Part shown: one piece after another, positions 13,595 through 14,602 of the stretch
Position numbering within the stretch: the stretch's first letter is position 1
Layout: the number at the start of each line of letters is the position of its first letter
Assembly (NCBI GenBank): GCA_027021685.1
Contig: JALUTW010000115.1
Coordinates: forward strand, 1-14,602
DNA length: 14,602 bases
From: Chromatiales bacterium
GTDB taxonomy: Bacteria; Pseudomonadota; Gammaproteobacteria; CAMYNG01
Direction of reading: 5' to 3'
Position numbers and translations under genes: made by a program
Notes under the pieces: generated by a model
Told to the model about the DNA's origin: nothing
The model's input: only the letters and a program-made list of their open reading frames with translations
The model's database searches: none

Positions 13595-14375
13595 GAATCC
13601 CTTCGGTGCCGCCATCCGCCATGGGCCGGCAGTCCAGCCAGCCCGGCTCGCGGAAGAACTTCGTGTCCACCGACGTGGAATACACGGCCCCGTCGCGCAG
13701 ATCGATGAACATGGCCCGGCCGCCGCGCAGGACCTTCTGATCGTCGTAGACCCAGATTTCGATCCCGGTGACCCCCTTCACCTCGCGGCAGAAGTATTTC
13801 TCCCGCGGCTGCCCCACGTGAGCCAGCAGCTCCTTCCGCGACAGCCCCCCGTAGGCGAGCTCCGCCTTCTCCTCGTCGTCAGCATTCTTCTGTGCATCGA
13901 GCCCCGTGGCGCTGAGTATGGGCCACGAAAGGATGGCCAGCGGCACCAGCGGCGCATACTCCAGCGCCTCGATTGCTTCCGCGGCCTTCTCCTCCCCCGT
14001 CTTCTCCCTGGGCCCCTGCCAGAGCCGGCGCACCCGCCTGATGGTGGTGATCTCCGCCAGGGCAACGCTCGCTTCCCGGCCCTGCGCATCCACCACCCTC
14101 ACCGCGTCATCGCCCTCCAGCCGCCTGACCGCGGCCCACCCGTCGGTCCCCTCGGCCTCGACGAAGACCTGGATCCAGACATTCTCGTCCTTCCTGCCCG
14201 ACGCCAGGATGTTTCTGATGGAGATCCCCGGCAGCCGCTCCAGCTCCCCCCGCGAGTACTCCATGGTGCCGTACTCCGTGGTGTACCACCCGACCCGGGT
14301 GGCACAGCCCGCCGCCATGCACATGACCACGACGAGCCATGCAACCCTGCTGTTGATCCCTCGATGGCTGATCAT
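13587..14375 (-). CDS. Predicted lipoprotein with a BamE/SmpA-like C-terminal domain
   Basis: A 262-residue protein when started at the ATG complementary to 14373-14375. This start gives a basic, then hydrophobic, signal (SRVAWLVVVMCMAAGC) ending in a lipobox-like AAGC with C24 as the likely lipidated residue. The longer open frame upstream adds 45 residues that would bury the signal, so it is not used. Residues 27-120 are unrecognised (TTEYGTMEYSRGELERLPG, then charged strands). Residues 139-159 (YAPLVPLAILSWPILSATGL) are hydrophobic and could be a membrane-associated or buried helix. Residues 178-240 (LSRKELLAHVGQP, then IEIWVYDD, MFIDLRDGAVYSTS) follow the BamE/SmpA pattern of helix, 'GxP' turn and two strands ending in 'dG.V'. 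This is pattern-based inference. It probably sits in the envelope. It converges on the thioesterase gene with a 25-base gap and is not part of the fad operon. Confidence 0.7.
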   Translation of the reverse strand: MISHRGINSRVAWLVVVMCMAAGCATRVGWYTTEYGTMEYSRGELERLPGISIRNILASGRKDENVWIQVFVEAEGTDGWAAVRRLEGDDAVRVVDAQGREASVALAEITTIRRVRRLWQGPREKTGEEKAAEAIEALEYAPLVPLAILSWPILSATGLDAQKNADDEEKAELAYGGLSRKELLAHVGQPREKYFCREVKGVTGIEIWVYDDQKVLRGGRAMFIDLRDGAVYSTSVDTKFFREPGWLDCRPMADGGTEGIPR

Positions 14376-14602
14376 CGATGCGTACCCCCGGGGACGCCCG
14401 GGAAACACGAACGGATTTGCCGGGAATGATGGTGCGGGATTGAAGTGCCGGACGGCCCCGGTTTCATCCGCCGCCCTCGGACCATACCAGCCCCCGCCGC
14501 CCGCGGGCAAAGGGCAGGATGCGGGCCCGGCAACCCGGGCCGGTCCCCATCGCCCCCTTCAGGCCCGTCCCGAAGGGGTACAAGCCGTTTCCCCGGCAGG
14601 CC
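14376..14602. other. Upstream region of the lipoprotein gene, no gene seen
   Basis: These 227 bases to the window end contain no coding region I can support. On the - strand the part next to the lipoprotein start should carry its promoter, but I find no convincing -35/-10 pair. GGGGG about nine bases before the ATG could serve as a poor ribosome binding site. A GC-rich inverted repeat lies at 14524-14541. Confidence 0.4.
14524..14541. repeat. GC-rich inverted repeat
   Basis: GGCCCGG (14524-14530) and CCGGGCC (14535-14541) form a perfect seven-pair stem with the loop CAAC. It could be the terminator stem of a gene beyond the window edge or a stable mRNA structure. No T run flanks it on either strand. 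In DNA this GC-rich such a palindrome can also arise by chance. Confidence 0.45.

Noticed and set aside
14376..14510. 45-codon N-terminal extension of the lipoprotein frame
   Set aside because: It would place a Pro/Gly-rich stretch before the signal sequence and bury the lipobox. The ATG at 14375 gives a normal lipoprotein signal.

Overview
The window is about 14.6 kb of very GC-rich bacterial DNA, gene-dense, with most codons ending in G or C. The best-matching protein families (FadE, FadI, FadJ and YciA types) and the gene style point to a high-GC gammaproteobacterium, perhaps near the Ectothiorhodospiraceae/Chromatiales. That placement is inference; no rRNA or other taxonomic marker is present. 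I see no tRNA or rRNA genes, no insertion sequences and no CRISPR array.

Region 1 (about 1-5146, + strand) is a tightly packed run of six genes: a GNAT acetyltransferase, a small conserved protein of DUF7931 type, an exported secretin-like protein, an M61-family metallopeptidase with a PDZ domain, a small DUF4870-like membrane protein and a class V-fold PLP enzyme. Stops and starts overlap (ATGA or GTGA) or are only a few bases apart, so this looks like one transcription unit. It may begin upstream of the window, because an open frame ends in an ATGA overlap with the first gene. The genes do not form a pathway I recognise.

A 347-base gap (5147-5493) follows. It has two small GC hairpins just after the PLP-enzyme gene, an A-rich patch and a strong ribosome binding site before the next gene. 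It is the natural place for the promoter and control of region 2.

Region 2 (5494-13561, + strand) is a compact fatty-acid beta-oxidation operon: fadE (acyl-CoA dehydrogenase), fadI (thiolase), fadJ (enoyl-CoA hydratase/3-hydroxyacyl-CoA dehydrogenase), a long-chain acyl-CoA ligase and a YciA-type acyl-CoA thioesterase. The ligase activates fatty acids. FadE makes the 2-enoyl-CoA, FadJ hydrates and oxidises it, and FadI cleaves off acetyl-CoA. The thioesterase can release CoA from acyl-CoAs. In E. coli the equivalent genes lie at several loci, while here one unit carries a whole cycle. No electron-transfer flavoprotein or regulator gene lies in the window.

Region 3 (13587-14375, - strand) is a convergent gene for a predicted lipoprotein whose C-terminal part looks like a BamE/SmpA-type domain. 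The last 227 bases hold its upstream region and a GC-rich inverted repeat. Overall this is mostly ordinary chromosomal sequence. The oddest items are a lysine-rich tail on the thiolase, the secretin-like protein with no secretion genes around it, the acetyltransferase/DUF7931 pair separated by a single in-frame stop, and the ligase/thioesterase pairing in one operon.
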